Notes under the pieces: model-generated
Database searches by the model: none
What the model was told of the DNA's origin: nothing
Seen by the model: the letters and a program-made list of their open reading frames with translations, nothing else
DNA from: Streptomyces marianii
Lineage (GTDB): Bacteria; Actinomycetota; Actinomycetes; Streptomycetales; Streptomycetaceae
Length of the DNA: 64,000 nucleotides
Assembly: GCF_005795905.1 (NCBI RefSeq)
Contig: NZ_VAWE01000001.1
Span: forward strand, 7,505,501-7,569,500
Direction of reading: 5' to 3'
Program-made: the position numbers and the translations under genes
Shown here: positions 53,900 through 62,995 of the stretch, piece after piece
How positions within the stretch are numbered: the stretch's first letter is position 1
How the letters are laid out: each line of letters begins with the position of its first letter

Positions 53900-54379
53900 T
53901 TACGCCGCGGGCGAGGTGAGCCGCCGGTCCAGGTTGCGTACCGCATCACGGAAGGCGCGGCCCACCGCCGGCCTCGCGAGCCCCATCAGGAGGCGCAGCG
54001 GAGCGGCGCCGTCGACCGCCATCGTCCACCGCACCCTGGTTCCGGATCCCGCGGGAGCCAGCCGCCACTCCTCGAGCATCGCCCGCATGCCCGGGGCGTT
54101 GGTCTCGTCGATGCGGTACGCGTAGCGCTCACCGGGCTCCGTGCTCATGATCGTCTCCCGGAAGCGCGTACCGCCGCGCAGCCGCACCTCCCGGCCCCGG
54201 CCGTCCCGGGTCGGCCGGGCGGACGTGACGGCCGTGAACCAGCCGGGCCAGTTCTCGACGTCCTCGGCGAGAGCGCGGTACACGTCCTGGGGGCCGGCCC
54301 GCAGCTCCTCCGTGAAGACCAGCCGGACGGGTGCGGACTCGGCGAAGTCCAGCTCCACGGGCCTGAGTCGGTGAACCAT
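53900..54379 (-). CDS. SRPBCC-fold (START-like) protein 1
   Basis: The 159-residue protein has the SRPBCC pattern VRLVFTEELRAGPQDVYRALAEDVENWPGWF, then RGGTRFRETI and TRVRWTMAVDGAAPLRLLMG. The fold binds hydrophobic ligands in a deep pocket; no catalytic residues can be assigned. It begins 185 bp downstream of a second SRPBCC gene on the same strand, and the pair likely arose by duplication, although identity is low. Confidence 0.87.
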   Translation of the reverse strand: MVHRLRPVELDFAESAPVRLVFTEELRAGPQDVYRALAEDVENWPGWFTAVTSARPTRDGRGREVRLRGGTRFRETIMSTEPGERYAYRIDETNAPGMRAMLEEWRLAPAGSGTRVRWTMAVDGAAPLRLLMGLARPAVGRAFRDAVRNLDRRLTSPAA

Positions 54380-54563
54380 GAACCGTACCTCCGGGGAGTG
54401 CAGGGCAGGAGTGGTCGCAGGGGACGAGGACGAGGGGGCCGGGTGCTCACGGGGCCGGAAGCGGGCGAGCGACGGACGGGAGACCGTGGACTGCGGAGGG
54501 GGAACCGGGCGGGCCGCCGGGCGGGCGGGGCCCGCACACGATAGCCGACGTCCCGTCGGACGG

Positions 54564-55016
54564 TCACTCCCGCGGTTGCGGACCACGGCCCAGCAGACCG
54601 TCCACGGCGCGGCCGAAGACCCGCCGCCCCGCCCGCGCCAGAAGCGGGCCCGCCGCGGCCGGCAGCCCCCGCACCCGCAGCTCCTCCGTCCAGGTCACCA
54701 CTGATCCGGCCGGGGACTCCCGCACCTCGATCTCCGCCCAGCCCAGCACGACCCGGCCGTGCTTCTCCAGTCGGCAGTGCCCGGGCCGCCCGGCCGCCGG
54801 CGGCTCCCAGCGCACGATCTCCATGGGATCGTCGAAGTGCGCCCGGCCCACGCCCGTACGGGCCACGAACCGGGTGCCCTCGCCGCTCGGGCCTTCCGTC
54901 GCCACGGAGATCCGGGTCAGGGGCACCTGTGCGGCATGTGCCGGCCAGTCGGTGAGCCGCCGCCATGCCTCCCCGGCCGGCAGCGGCGTCGCCCGCACCA
55001 CCCGGAAGACGGTCAT
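54564..55016 (-). CDS. SRPBCC-fold (START-like) protein 2
   Basis: The 150-residue protein begins MTVFRVVRATPLPAGEAWRRL. TDWPAHAAQVPLTRISV, GEGTRFVARTGVGRAHFDDPMEI and VVTWTEELRVRGLP follow the SRPBCC order. Its ATG overlaps the TGA of the upstream DeoR fragment (ATGA), so the two are translationally coupled. It may bind a lipid or polyketide-like ligand, but the role is unknown. Confidence 0.88.
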   Translation of the reverse strand: MTVFRVVRATPLPAGEAWRRLTDWPAHAAQVPLTRISVATEGPSGEGTRFVARTGVGRAHFDDPMEIVRWEPPAAGRPGHCRLEKHGRVVLGWAEIEVRESPAGSVVTWTEELRVRGLPAAAGPLLARAGRRVFGRAVDGLLGRGPQPRE

Positions 55017-55471
55017 TCCGGCTGCTCCGACGGCTCGGCGGGTCCACCCGCGACCACCAGGTTCGGCAGGTGCCCGGTGATCTCCTCGCGTGCCCCCTCC
55101 GGCAGCCCCGAGTCCATGACCAACGTGTCCACCTCGTCAAGCCGGGCGAACGAACTCAGTCCGACCGTGCCCCACTTGGTGTGGTCCGCGACGACCACCA
55201 CCCGGCAGGCCGAGCGGACCAGCCGGCGGTTGGTCTCGGCCTCCGCCGGACTGGGCGCCGACGGCCCGTCCTCCACCGAGATCCCGTGGACCCCCAGGGA
55301 CAGGACGTCGAAGTGGAGGGAGCGGATCGCCTGATCGGCGACCGGACCCACCAGCGAGTCCGAAGGAGTGCGTACCCCTCCCGTGACACGGCGCTGCTCC
55401 GCCAGGAGGTTCTGATTGTCGCTCACCGCCGGGGCCGGTCCTTCCGTTTCGCGGTCGGGCCCGCTGCCCAT
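55013..55471 (-). pseudogene. DeoR-family regulator lacking its DNA-binding domain
   Basis: The frame from an ATG at 55471 (152 residues) contains only the C-terminal half of a DeoR sensor domain: RVTGGVRTPSDSLVGPVADQAI, LHFDVLSLGVHGISVEDG, AEAETNRRLVRSACRVVVVADHTKWGTVGL and the final LPNLVVAG. A complete DeoR protein has about 250 residues with an N-terminal HTH; no HTH is found in any leftward frame in the 165 bp before the neighbouring gene. The first 40 residues here look unrelated. It is probably a 5'-truncated pseudogene, although the coupled downstream start and intact sensor leave open a DNA-independent sugar-phosphate-binding protein. Confidence 0.7.
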
Positions 55472-55636
55472 CCGTCCGCGTTCACCGAGGAACCCCATCC
55501 TCCCACGGTGGCTTCGCCCCGGCGGCGGGGAGATTCGGTGGAAGGGCATGCGGCGCTGCCACGTGTTCCGGGATTCTGGTCGCGCCGCAGACCCTCCCAC
55601 CGCCGTGACCCCGCCGGCAGAGAGTGAGCCGCAGAA

Positions 55637-58132
55637 GTGTCCCCTGCCACACCGGACCCCGCGCCGCAGGCCGGCGGAGCCGCACTGGAACTGCTGGTCC
55701 ACGGCGTCGGCGGAGCCACCCCGCAGGACATGCTCGGCGATCCCCGCACGGTCCGGGTCACCGGCGACGCCACGGCCGCCGTGTACCGGCGCACCGACGA
55801 CTCCGACGCCGAGCACCGCCCCGACCGTGATCGCGACGGGCCGATCCCGGAGGCGTACTGCTGGTCCAACCTCACCTCCGGCAACGGGGCCAGGGCCCTG
55901 TGGCTGCTCCTCCTGCCGTTCATGGTCGTCAACCTGGCCCACTGGATGCGGCCCGCCACCACGGGCAGAGCCCGGACCTTACGGCTGTACGGGATGCTCG
56001 TCCGGCTCGTCGCCCTCAGTCTGACGGTGCTGTTCACCGCGGCGGCCTGCGAGGTCGCCCTCGACCTGACGGCATGGCAGTGCGCCGGCTCCGCCCGCTG
56101 CTCCCGGAACGGTTCCTGGATCGGCTTCCTCTCCGCCTCCCACGACGGCTGGTGGTCCCAGCCCGGCCGCCGGCTCTCCCTCGCCGCCCTGCTGCCGGCG
56201 GCCCTGGTGGGCCTGCTCTGGTACCTGTCCAACCGCACCTGGAGCGCCTACGAGGCCCAGCGTCCGCCGAACGCCACCACCACGCCCCCCGCTGCCCCCG
56301 CTCGCCCGCAGAGCGAGGGCTCCGAGGCAGCGGCGAGCGGTCACGACGCCTCCGGCCCCGGGTCCGGCCGGGTCCGTCCGAGCCCCGGCGCCGGAGACGG
56401 TTCCCTCGGGACCGGGAACAGCGCGAGCCCCACCCTCACCGCGCAGACCGTCCGGCCCGCCCTCGGCCGGCCGGGGTTCTGGTACGGCCGTCGGCTTGTC
56501 GGCCGGCTGCGCGCGGCGCACACCGCCGCCGGGTTCCTGGTCATCGCGGCAGCCGTGACCGGCGCCGCCGCGCGTCACGACAGGAGCGCGGGCGTCCGCG
56601 CCCTGGAGCTCTCCGGCTCGGTGCTCGAGGCGGTACTGGTCCTCGCCGGTGTCTTCGTGGTCGCCGTCGTCGTCCGCCGCGGACGCAGTGAGGAGGTCGT
56701 CGACAACCGGATCGACCGCGTCGTCGTCCGCTGGCTGCCCTGTCTCTCCCTCGTCCTGCTCGCCGTCGCGATGGTGTACGGATCCTGGTCCCGCCCCGGC
56801 TGGGCGTCCCAGGGAACGCTCCCCGGTGAGGTCGCCTTCCGCGTCATCGCCCTCGCCCAGGGGGCGCTCGTCGTCGCGCTCGCCGTCGCCGCGCACCTAC
56901 TGCACCGCCGCGCCCGGCAGGGCCGCGCCGCCCTGCGGGGTCTCGGTGGACCCGCGGTCGCCCTGCTCGCCTGCGCGCTCGGCGGCGTGATGACCGGCGG
57001 CGTCGCCCAGCGGGTCGCCGACTGGCTCGACGGGTCGGGCACCCCCGGGGAGGGGGAGGGAGCGATCCCGGGGCCGCCGGTGCTGCTGAGCTGGCAGGCG
57101 TCCGTCATTCCCGTGCTGCTGCTCCTGCTGCTGGTGCCGCTCTGCGTTCTCGGCGTACGGACCTGGCGGACGGCGCGGGCCCTCGAGGACAGCGTCGAAC
57201 AGGAATATCCGGACGAGCGGCCCGACCATGTGCGCACCCGCCGGATCGCGGGTACCCGCGCACGGGCGGGTCTCACCGACGCCGCGCCCGCGTTCCTCGG
57301 CATCGTGTGCTTCGCGACGCTGCTGCTCGGCGCGGGCGCCGTCGCCGGGGCGTGGGTCAGCGCGGAGGTGCCGGGCGAAGCCTTCGACCGGGCCCACCCG
57401 GTCGTCGAGGCAGCGGCCGACGTCGCGCAGGCCCTCGGCTCCTGGCTGATCGGACTGGGCTTCATCCTCTTCGTCACCTGGGGCCGGCGTGCCTACCGGG
57501 ACGCCTCCGCCCGCCGAACCATCGGCATCCTCTGGGACGTCGGCACGTTCTGGCCGCGCGCCGCCCACCCCTTCGCACCGCCGTGCTACGCCGAGCGGGC
57601 CGTTCCCGACCTCACCTGGCGCATGGCGTCGTGGACGTCGGCCACCGGGGGACGGCTCGTGATCTCCGGCCATTCGCAGGGCAGTGTGCTGGCCGCCGCC
57701 GCGGTCTGGCAGCTCACCCCGGCCACCCGCCGGCGCGTCGCCCTGCTCACCTACGGCTCACCCCTGGAGCGGCTCTACGGCCGCTGGTTCCCCGCCTACT
57801 TCGGTGCCGTGCAACTGCGCGGGCTGCACCGGGAACTGCACTGCTGGCGGAACCTGTGGCGGCACACCGACCCGATCGGCGGCCCGGTCCGGCTCCCCGC
57901 CGAGGGCGGCAAGCCCGAGGTCGACCGGGAAGCACTCAAGGACCCCGTGGTGTACGGGCGCACGGACACCCACCCCCTGCCGGAGCCCGTTCTCGGGCAC
58001 TCCGACTACCAGGCCGACCCGGCGTTCGCCGAGGAACGCCGGGCACTGCTGGAACGGCTGCCACCCGCGCTGCCCCGCCAACGCGACGAGACCGCCCCGG
58101 CTCAGGGCAGTTCGGGCAGGTCCTCGGGGTAG
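55637..58132 (+). CDS. Large integral membrane protein with alpha/beta-hydrolase motif
   Basis: The 831-residue protein opens with LELLVHGVGGATPQDMLGDP, an N-terminal beta-strand and HG loop of the alpha/beta hydrolase fold. About nine membrane helices follow between residues 85 and 630, with a Pro/Ser-rich loop at 215-280. The hydrolase nucleophile elbow is VISGHSQGSVLA with Ser about 680. HTDPIGG and GHSDYQADPAF near the end may supply the Asp and His. The hydrolase domain is therefore split by the membrane region. Substrate is unknown; a lipase or esterase at the membrane is the best guess. The GTG at 55637 has only a weak ribosome-binding site. The last 31 bp overlap the convergent AAA+ gene. 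Confidence 0.8.
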   Translation: MSPATPDPAPQAGGAALELLVHGVGGATPQDMLGDPRTVRVTGDATAAVYRRTDDSDAEHRPDRDRDGPIPEAYCWSNLTSGNGARALWLLLLPFMVVNLAHWMRPATTGRARTLRLYGMLVRLVALSLTVLFTAAACEVALDLTAWQCAGSARCSRNGSWIGFLSASHDGWWSQPGRRLSLAALLPAALVGLLWYLSNRTWSAYEAQRPPNATTTPPAAPARPQSEGSEAAASGHDASGPGSGRVRPSPGAGDGSLGTGNSASPTLTAQTVRPALGRPGFWYGRRLVGRLRAAHTAAGFLVIAAAVTGAAARHDRSAGVRALELSGSVLEAVLVLAGVFVVAVVVRRGRSEEVVDNRIDRVVVRWLPCLSLVLLAVAMVYGSWSRPGWASQGTLPGEVAFRVIALAQGALVVALAVAAHLLHRRARQGRAALRGLGGPAVALLACALGGVMTGGVAQRVADWLDGSGTPGEGEGAIPGPPVLLSWQASVIPVLLLLLLVPLCVLGVRTWRTARALEDSVEQEYPDERPDHVRTRRIAGTRARAGLTDAAPAFLGIVCFATLLLGAGAVAGAWVSAEVPGEAFDRAHPVVEAAADVAQALGSWLIGLGFILFVTWGRRAYRDASARRTIGILWDVGTFWPRAAHPFAPPCYAERAVPDLTWRMASWTSATGGRLVISGHSQGSVLAAAAVWQLTPATRRRVALLTYGSPLERLYGRWFPAYFGAVQLRGLHRELHCWRNLWRHTDPIGGPVRLPAEGGKPEVDREALKDPVVYGRTDTHPLPEPVLGHSDYQADPAFAEERRALLERLPPALPRQRDETAPAQGSSGRSSG

Positions 58133-60519
58133 AGCAGCGACAGGTCGTCCGTGCTCGGCTCGGTGAGCTCGGCGACCCGGCCCGCGTGCCGTTCGACCAT
58201 CGACTCGAAGGTCTGGCGCGCGGTCCGTCCGTTGCCGAACGCCGGGCCCTTCGGCAGTGCCGTGAAGTACTTCTGCAGGGCCTCGGCCGTGCCCTCGGCC
58301 AGCCGGTACTCGTGCTCCTCGGCCTGCTGCTCCACGATGCGCAGCAGTTCGCCGGGGACGTAGTCGCTGAAGGTGATGGTCCGTGAGAAGCGGGACGCCA
58401 CACCGGGGTTGACCGAGAGGAACCGCTCCATCTCGGCGGTGTACCCGGCGACGATCACGACCACGGCGTCCCGGTGGTCCTCCATCAGCTTCACCAGCGT
58501 GTCGATGGCCTCCCGGCCGAAGTCCCGGCCGGAGTCCTCCGGTGAGAGGGCGTACGCCTCGTCGATGAACAGCACTCCGCCGCGGGCCCGTTCGAAGGCC
58601 TCCTGGGTGCGGATGGCGGTGGACCCGATGTGCTCGCCCACCAGGTCGACCCGGGACACCTCGACGAGATGGCCGCGCTCCAGCACCCCGAGGGACGCCA
58701 GGATCTCGCCGTACAGTCGCGCCACGGTCGTCTTGCCGGTGCCGGGGGAGCCGGTGAAGACCAGATGGCGGCGGACCGACGCGGCCTTGAGGCCCGCCTC
58801 CCGGCGGCGCCGGCCCACCTCGATCATGTTCGTCAGCGTCCGTACCTCGCGCTTGACGCTCTCCAGGCCGATCAGGGCGTCCAGTTCACCGAGTACGGCG
58901 TCGGACGTCCTGGCCGCCGTCGCGGGCGCGGGGGCCGGGGCGGCGGCGGGCTCGGGTTCGGCGGTCCGCTGGCCGGGGATCATGGGCAGCAGCCCGGGGG
59001 ACTGGGCGACGGTGGCCACTGCCGGGGCCGTCACGGGCGGCGCCGAGCGCACACCGCTCTCGTCGCTGGTGCAGTCCTCCACGGTCGTCCCGTTTTCGGG
59101 GTACTCGTAACCGCCGCGTGCGCACCGCTCCGTGCGGCAGCGCGTCAGGGTCGTACGGCAGCCGTCCATCACATGGAAGCCGTAGCCTCCGCTGCCCGAG
59201 ACCCGGCACCCGAGGAAGGTGCCGCGGCCCTCGGCGGAGACGTAGAACCCGGCCTCGGCCGGCGAGGTGACCGTGCACCGCTCGATCGACGGGTCCGCGC
59301 CCTTGGTGACGATGACACCCGTCTGGGCGCCGTCGATGGTGCAGTTGCTGAGTGTGCCGCCGCTGCCGTGGTCCCGGAACCAGGCGCCCGTGGAGGCCTC
59401 CCGGACACGGCAGTCGTCGAGCTGGGCCGTGGCACCGTCGCTGACGGACACGGCCGTGTTCCGCACCTGGGTCAGATCGCTGTCGACCACATCGGCACGC
59501 GAGCCCCGATCCAGGACGAACAGGGCGTCCGGAACGTCGTGCACACGGCAGGACTCGAGCACCGCGGTCGCGCCGTCGCTGACCCATACCGCGGGGTAGT
59601 CGCCCGTGCTGTCGTGGATCTCGCACTGGTTGGCGTCGACACGGGTCCCCGGGTCCCACACCGAGAGGCCGTTGCGGCCGAACCGTCGCACCGTCGAGCG
59701 GGTGAGCGTGAGCACCGAACGCGACCGGAGGTCCACCGCGTTCTCCGGTACGTCGTGGATGTCGCAGTCGGCGAGGGTGAGCACCGCGTCGGTGTCGAGC
59801 GTGATGCCGTCGGAGGAGGTGCGGTGCACCCGCGAGTCCGTCAGATGGGCCGTCGCCCGCGACGCGACCTGCATGCCCGCGCCCTTGATCTCGTACACCT
59901 CGCAGCCGAGCGCCTCCAGCGAGCTGCCCTCGCCGGTCACGCTCAGCCCGGTGCCGGAGGCGTGGTGCACCCGGCAGCGATCCAGCCGCGGGTGCGCGCC
60001 GCCGCGTACCGACACCCCGGACTGCCCGGCGGCGACGACCTCGCACTCCTCGAACACCCCGCCCGCGCCGTCCAGTACGCCGATCCCCACGCCGGCCGGA
60101 TTGTCCACCGTGCACCTCCGGACCGTCGGCCGGGCCGTCCCGCGGACCTCGATGCCCGCCGCCGAGCGCGTCACGATCCGCAGATCCGTCAGTTCGGGAG
60201 TGCCGTCCTCGACGAGCAGCGCCGGCGCGGTGGCGTCCTGCCCCTCGACGTGCAGGTCCTGTACGGTCGCCGAGGCGCGCACCGTCAGCGGCACCCCGTC
60301 GGAGGGGGCGATGCGCACCGAGCCCGCCGATCCGTCCGTCCCGCGCAGGGTCACGGCACGTCGGAGTACGAGGTTCTCCCGGTACGTACCGGGAGAGACG
60401 GTGAGGATGTCGCCGTCGGCCGCCGCCTCCAGGGCCGCGGCGAGAGAGGCGTACTCACCCGTGCGGCGCCGCCACCGCGATGTGCCGGTGTGCGTCACCT
60501 GGACCGTGCCCTGTGCCAT
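58102..60519 (-). CDS. Right-handed beta-helix and CbbX-type AAA+ ATPase fusion
   Basis: The 805-residue protein has residues about 20-480 as a right-handed parallel beta-helix: many coils of the form CRVHHASGTGLSVTG, CEVYEIKGAGMQVAS and CTIDGAQTGVIVTKG. A Pro/Ala linker (about 495-535) leads to an AAA+ domain of the CbbX/SpoVK type, with Walker A TGSPGTGKTTVA near 588, Walker B GGVLFIDEAYAL near 645, an Arg finger in GVASRFSRTITF, and a C-terminal helical lid. No signal peptide or membrane helix is seen. CbbX/SpoVK and type VII secretion EccA ATPases remodel protein partners; here the beta-helix may be the recognition arm. No secretion genes are adjacent. Confidence 0.9.
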   Translation of the reverse strand: MAQGTVQVTHTGTSRWRRRTGEYASLAAALEAAADGDILTVSPGTYRENLVLRRAVTLRGTDGSAGSVRIAPSDGVPLTVRASATVQDLHVEGQDATAPALLVEDGTPELTDLRIVTRSAAGIEVRGTARPTVRRCTVDNPAGVGIGVLDGAGGVFEECEVVAAGQSGVSVRGGAHPRLDRCRVHHASGTGLSVTGEGSSLEALGCEVYEIKGAGMQVASRATAHLTDSRVHRTSSDGITLDTDAVLTLADCDIHDVPENAVDLRSRSVLTLTRSTVRRFGRNGLSVWDPGTRVDANQCEIHDSTGDYPAVWVSDGATAVLESCRVHDVPDALFVLDRGSRADVVDSDLTQVRNTAVSVSDGATAQLDDCRVREASTGAWFRDHGSGGTLSNCTIDGAQTGVIVTKGADPSIERCTVTSPAEAGFYVSAEGRGTFLGCRVSGSGGYGFHVMDGCRTTLTRCRTERCARGGYEYPENGTTVEDCTSDESGVRSAPPVTAPAVATVAQSPGLLPMIPGQRTAEPEPAAAPAPAPATAARTSDAVLGELDALIGLESVKREVRTLTNMIEVGRRRREAGLKAASVRRHLVFTGSPGTGKTTVARLYGEILASLGVLERGHLVEVSRVDLVGEHIGSTAIRTQEAFERARGGVLFIDEAYALSPEDSGRDFGREAIDTLVKLMEDHRDAVVVIVAGYTAEMERFLSVNPGVASRFSRTITFSDYVPGELLRIVEQQAEEHEYRLAEGTAEALQKYFTALPKGPAFGNGRTARQTFESMVERHAGRVAELTEPSTDDLSLLYPEDLPELP

Positions 60520-60609
60520 GGTGCTGCTCTGCCCCCACCTCGTGCGTCGGTCGCGTCCGTGCCGCGCGTCGCACCACCGTAGCGTGCGTGGGAAGCGGGG
60601 GTTGACCGC

Positions 60610-61218
60610 TCAGCTGTCCGCGCCCGTGCGGCCCCAGTCGGGACCGGCTTTCGCCCACTCGCGGTCGAGCGCCTCGTACCGCCGCTGCACCAGTCCCCGT
60701 ACGACCAGCCGCCGGACGGCCTCCACCAGTCCCGCCGCCGCGGCGGCGGCACCGGTGCCCGCCAGCACGGAGTGGGCCCGTGCGGTGTCCGGGTCCATCG
60801 GGCGGGCCACCGGGGCGCCCCGCCGGTCCGTCCAGATCGGGAAGGTGTCGCCGGGACCGGCCGTGGGGACGGCGGTGGTCACCCTGCCGCTGCGCCGGGT
60901 GCCGTCCGGCGCCGTCCACTCGGCGACCACAGGCCTGCGTATCCGTTGGTCCACCGCCGAGTCCGGATCGGCTGCGGTGCGGCCCGGCGAGGGCGGGGCG
61001 TGCAGCACCCGGGCGATCGCGGGACGGCGCTCCGCGGACTGTGCCCGCACCGACTCCTGCATCGCCTCGTCGGCGAGCCCGCCGAGACCCCACCCGGCGG
61101 CAGGCACGGCGAGGACGAGCAGCAGCGCGGCGGCGCACGCCACCCACGCCTCGACCAGATCGGTCGTGCGGCGCAGCGGATTGTGCCGCCAGCGCCAGAG
61201 ACCCGAGACCGCTCGCAC
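60610..61218 (-). CDS. Rv1733c-like membrane protein
   Basis: The 202-residue protein has a first membrane helix at about 22-48 (EAWVACAAALLLVLAVPAAGWGL) and a second near 150-172 (HSVLAGTGAAAAAAGLVEAV), with a soluble loop between them (VVAEWTAPDGTRRSGRV, then TDRRGAPVARPMD). This matches the Rv1733c family of actinobacteria. The loop is predicted outside the membrane. Function is unknown. The start is a GTG at 61218. It follows 90 bp after the beta-helix/AAA+ gene start on the same strand, so its product is made upstream of it. Confidence 0.87.
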   Translation of the reverse strand: MRAVSGLWRWRHNPLRRTTDLVEAWVACAAALLLVLAVPAAGWGLGGLADEAMQESVRAQSAERRPAIARVLHAPPSPGRTAADPDSAVDQRIRRPVVAEWTAPDGTRRSGRVTTAVPTAGPGDTFPIWTDRRGAPVARPMDPDTARAHSVLAGTGAAAAAAGLVEAVRRLVVRGLVQRRYEALDREWAKAGPDWGRTGADS

Positions 61219-61410
61219 CCTTCCGCACCCCCTCGCGCGTCGCCTCCTTCCGCACCCCCTCGTGCGTCAGTCATAGCCGCCCGGGGCGCGGCTCGTGCGC
61301 GTCTTGGGCGAAAAGAGAGCAATCGCACGTCACCCCGTTCCCTCAACGATCGTGTCTCCGCGGCGGGTTCCGCCGGAATGGGCGATTGACGCGGGTTCGG
61401 GCCGGGCAGG

Positions 61411-62235
61411 TCAGGCGAGGACGCGCACCGGGTCGCCGACGTGGACGGTGCCGGTGTGCTCGGGCACCAGGTTCTGGCCGAAGACCAGCCGGTCCCCGAA
61501 GCGGCGGTGCCGGGCGAGGGTGCGCAGCGGTTCCTTGCCGCGCTCGGCCGTGGCCTGGTCGGTTGTCGTCACGACACAGCGGCCGCACGGCTTGGCCACC
61601 CGGAAGGACACCTCGCCGACCGCGATCCGCCGCCAGTGGTCCTCGGCCCACGGGGCCGTGCCGTCCACGACGAGATTGGGACGGAAGCGGTTCACGGGCA
61701 ACGGGCCCTCGTCCGGGTGGTCGCCCTGGGCGATCAGCGAGTTGAGCGCGTCGAGCGAGGCGACGGAGACGAGGAGCAGCGGGAAGCCGTCGGCGAAGGA
61801 CACCGTCTCGCCCGGCAGCGCGTAGTCCGGGTCGATCGGGCGGCGGTACGCGGGGTCGTCGAGGTGCACCAGCCGGACGGGTGCGCCCAGGTACGAGCTG
61901 AACCATCGGTCGGAGGCGACGCCCGCCGGCACCGCCTCCACCTTCTCCCCGAACAGCTCCACGACGGCGGCGTCGGACGGCTCGGGCACCGTCACGGTCA
62001 GCGGTGCGGCACCCGGTGCGGTCAGCCGAACGGCGCCGTCCGGCAAGGGCGCGGCGGCGGCCAACGCCAGGCGCGGCTGCTGGCGTTGGGTGACCGCCCG
62101 GCCCGCCGCGTCGACGAGCATCCACCGCCGGTCGCCTGCGAGCCCCCAGGGCTCCACGGCAGCCTCGGCCGGCGCGTGTCCGGCGACGGACTTGACCGGA
62201 TGGACGTGGAGGGAGCGGAGTACAGGGGGCGCCAT
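61411..62235 (-). CDS. MOSC-domain protein with MOSC N-terminal beta-barrel
   Basis: About 274 residues. The N-terminal MOSC_N barrel is seen in LRSLHVHPVKSVAGHAP and LAGDRRWMLVDAAGRAVTQRQ. The MOSC domain follows, with VNRFRPNLVVDGTAPWAEDHW and the conserved Cys in VAKPCGRCVVTTTDQATAER. These proteins bind molybdenum cofactor through the Cys and reduce N-hydroxylated compounds (mARC/YcbX type). A ferredoxin-like domain seen in YcbX is absent. The ATG at 62235 with AGGA upstream is preferred. Confidence 0.92.
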   Translation of the reverse strand: MAPPVLRSLHVHPVKSVAGHAPAEAAVEPWGLAGDRRWMLVDAAGRAVTQRQQPRLALAAAAPLPDGAVRLTAPGAAPLTVTVPEPSDAAVVELFGEKVEAVPAGVASDRWFSSYLGAPVRLVHLDDPAYRRPIDPDYALPGETVSFADGFPLLLVSVASLDALNSLIAQGDHPDEGPLPVNRFRPNLVVDGTAPWAEDHWRRIAVGEVSFRVAKPCGRCVVTTTDQATAERGKEPLRTLARHRRFGDRLVFGQNLVPEHTGTVHVGDPVRVLA

Positions 62236-62292
62236 ACGGCCATCCTGCCAGGTGCTCCGCACCTACCGCCGGTCGCGCCGGCCGGACCGGTG

Positions 62293-62745
62293 TCAGTAGC
62301 CGCCGCCCTGGTACGGCCGGTTGTACGGATCGTCGTACGGTGCGGGCGCGGGTATCGGCCGGGGTGCCGCGGCCGGCCGCATCGCCTCGTAGCCGCCCGC
62401 CATCGGGCGGGCCATCGGCTGCGGCTGGCCGCCCGGGTAGCCGCGCGGGCCGGCGGGCTGCTGGGGGATGTACGGGGCCGCCGCCTGCTGCAGCGGGACC
62501 GGCTGTGGCACGGGCTGGGGGTAGCCGTAGGCCGGACCGGGCTGGGAGGGGGCCGCCGGAAGGGCGGGGAGGGCCGCGGGCAGCGCCGGCAGGTAGCTGT
62601 TGCCGGTGTCGTACGCGGAAGGCACTCGGATCGGCGCGATCTGAGGCGTGCCCCGCTCAGCGACCAGGGAGTCGTAGATCGGGGTGTCGGGGAACGACGG
62701 CGCGGAGTAGTAACCGCCACCGTAGGTGGAGCGGGGGGAGGTCAT
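62293..62745 (-). CDS. DUF6643-type Pro/Tyr-rich protein
   Basis: The 150-residue protein begins MTSPRSTYGGGYYSAPSFPDTPIYDSLVAERG, a conserved N-terminus of the streptomycete DUF6643 family. IAPIRVPSAYDTGNSYLPALPAALPALPAAP follows in shorter repeats. The rest is disordered, rich in Pro, Gln, Gly and Tyr, ending in YQGGGY. It is probably an intrinsically disordered cytoplasmic protein; its role is unknown. It is divergent from the TerD gene. Confidence 0.8.
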   Translation of the reverse strand: MTSPRSTYGGGYYSAPSFPDTPIYDSLVAERGTPQIAPIRVPSAYDTGNSYLPALPAALPALPAAPSQPGPAYGYPQPVPQPVPLQQAAAPYIPQQPAGPRGYPGGQPQPMARPMAGGYEAMRPAAAPRPIPAPAPYDDPYNRPYQGGGY

Positions 62746-62995
62746 GGCACATAAGTTAAGCCCACGATGTGCTGGTTGGGGAGCCCGATAAGAGGGTTGT
62801 TTGACGTGTTACTTGTGACTGGGATTCCTCAATCCGAGCGAATCTGGGAAAAACGGTCGTTCTGAAGCCTCCAAATCGTGTAAAGGACAAGCTGGGACGG
62901 GGTTACCCACGGGTCGCGGGGGCTGTGCGGGCGGCGCCGCGGCTACCTTGTCCGCACACACTTCTCCGGGCACGAGGACCACGATGGGGGCGAGG
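62746..62995. promoter_or_regulatory. Divergent promoter region, DUF6643 / TerD
   Basis: This relatively A/T-rich gap must hold both promoters. TTGACG near 62799 is a good -35 for the rightward TerD gene, but I cannot fix its -10. GGGATTCCTCAATCC near 62820 is an imperfect palindrome. Confidence 0.4.

Noticed and set aside
58630..60582. Rightward frames opposite the beta-helix/AAA+ gene.
   Set aside because: The periodic look comes from the beta-helix repeats on the other strand; no independent protein features are present.
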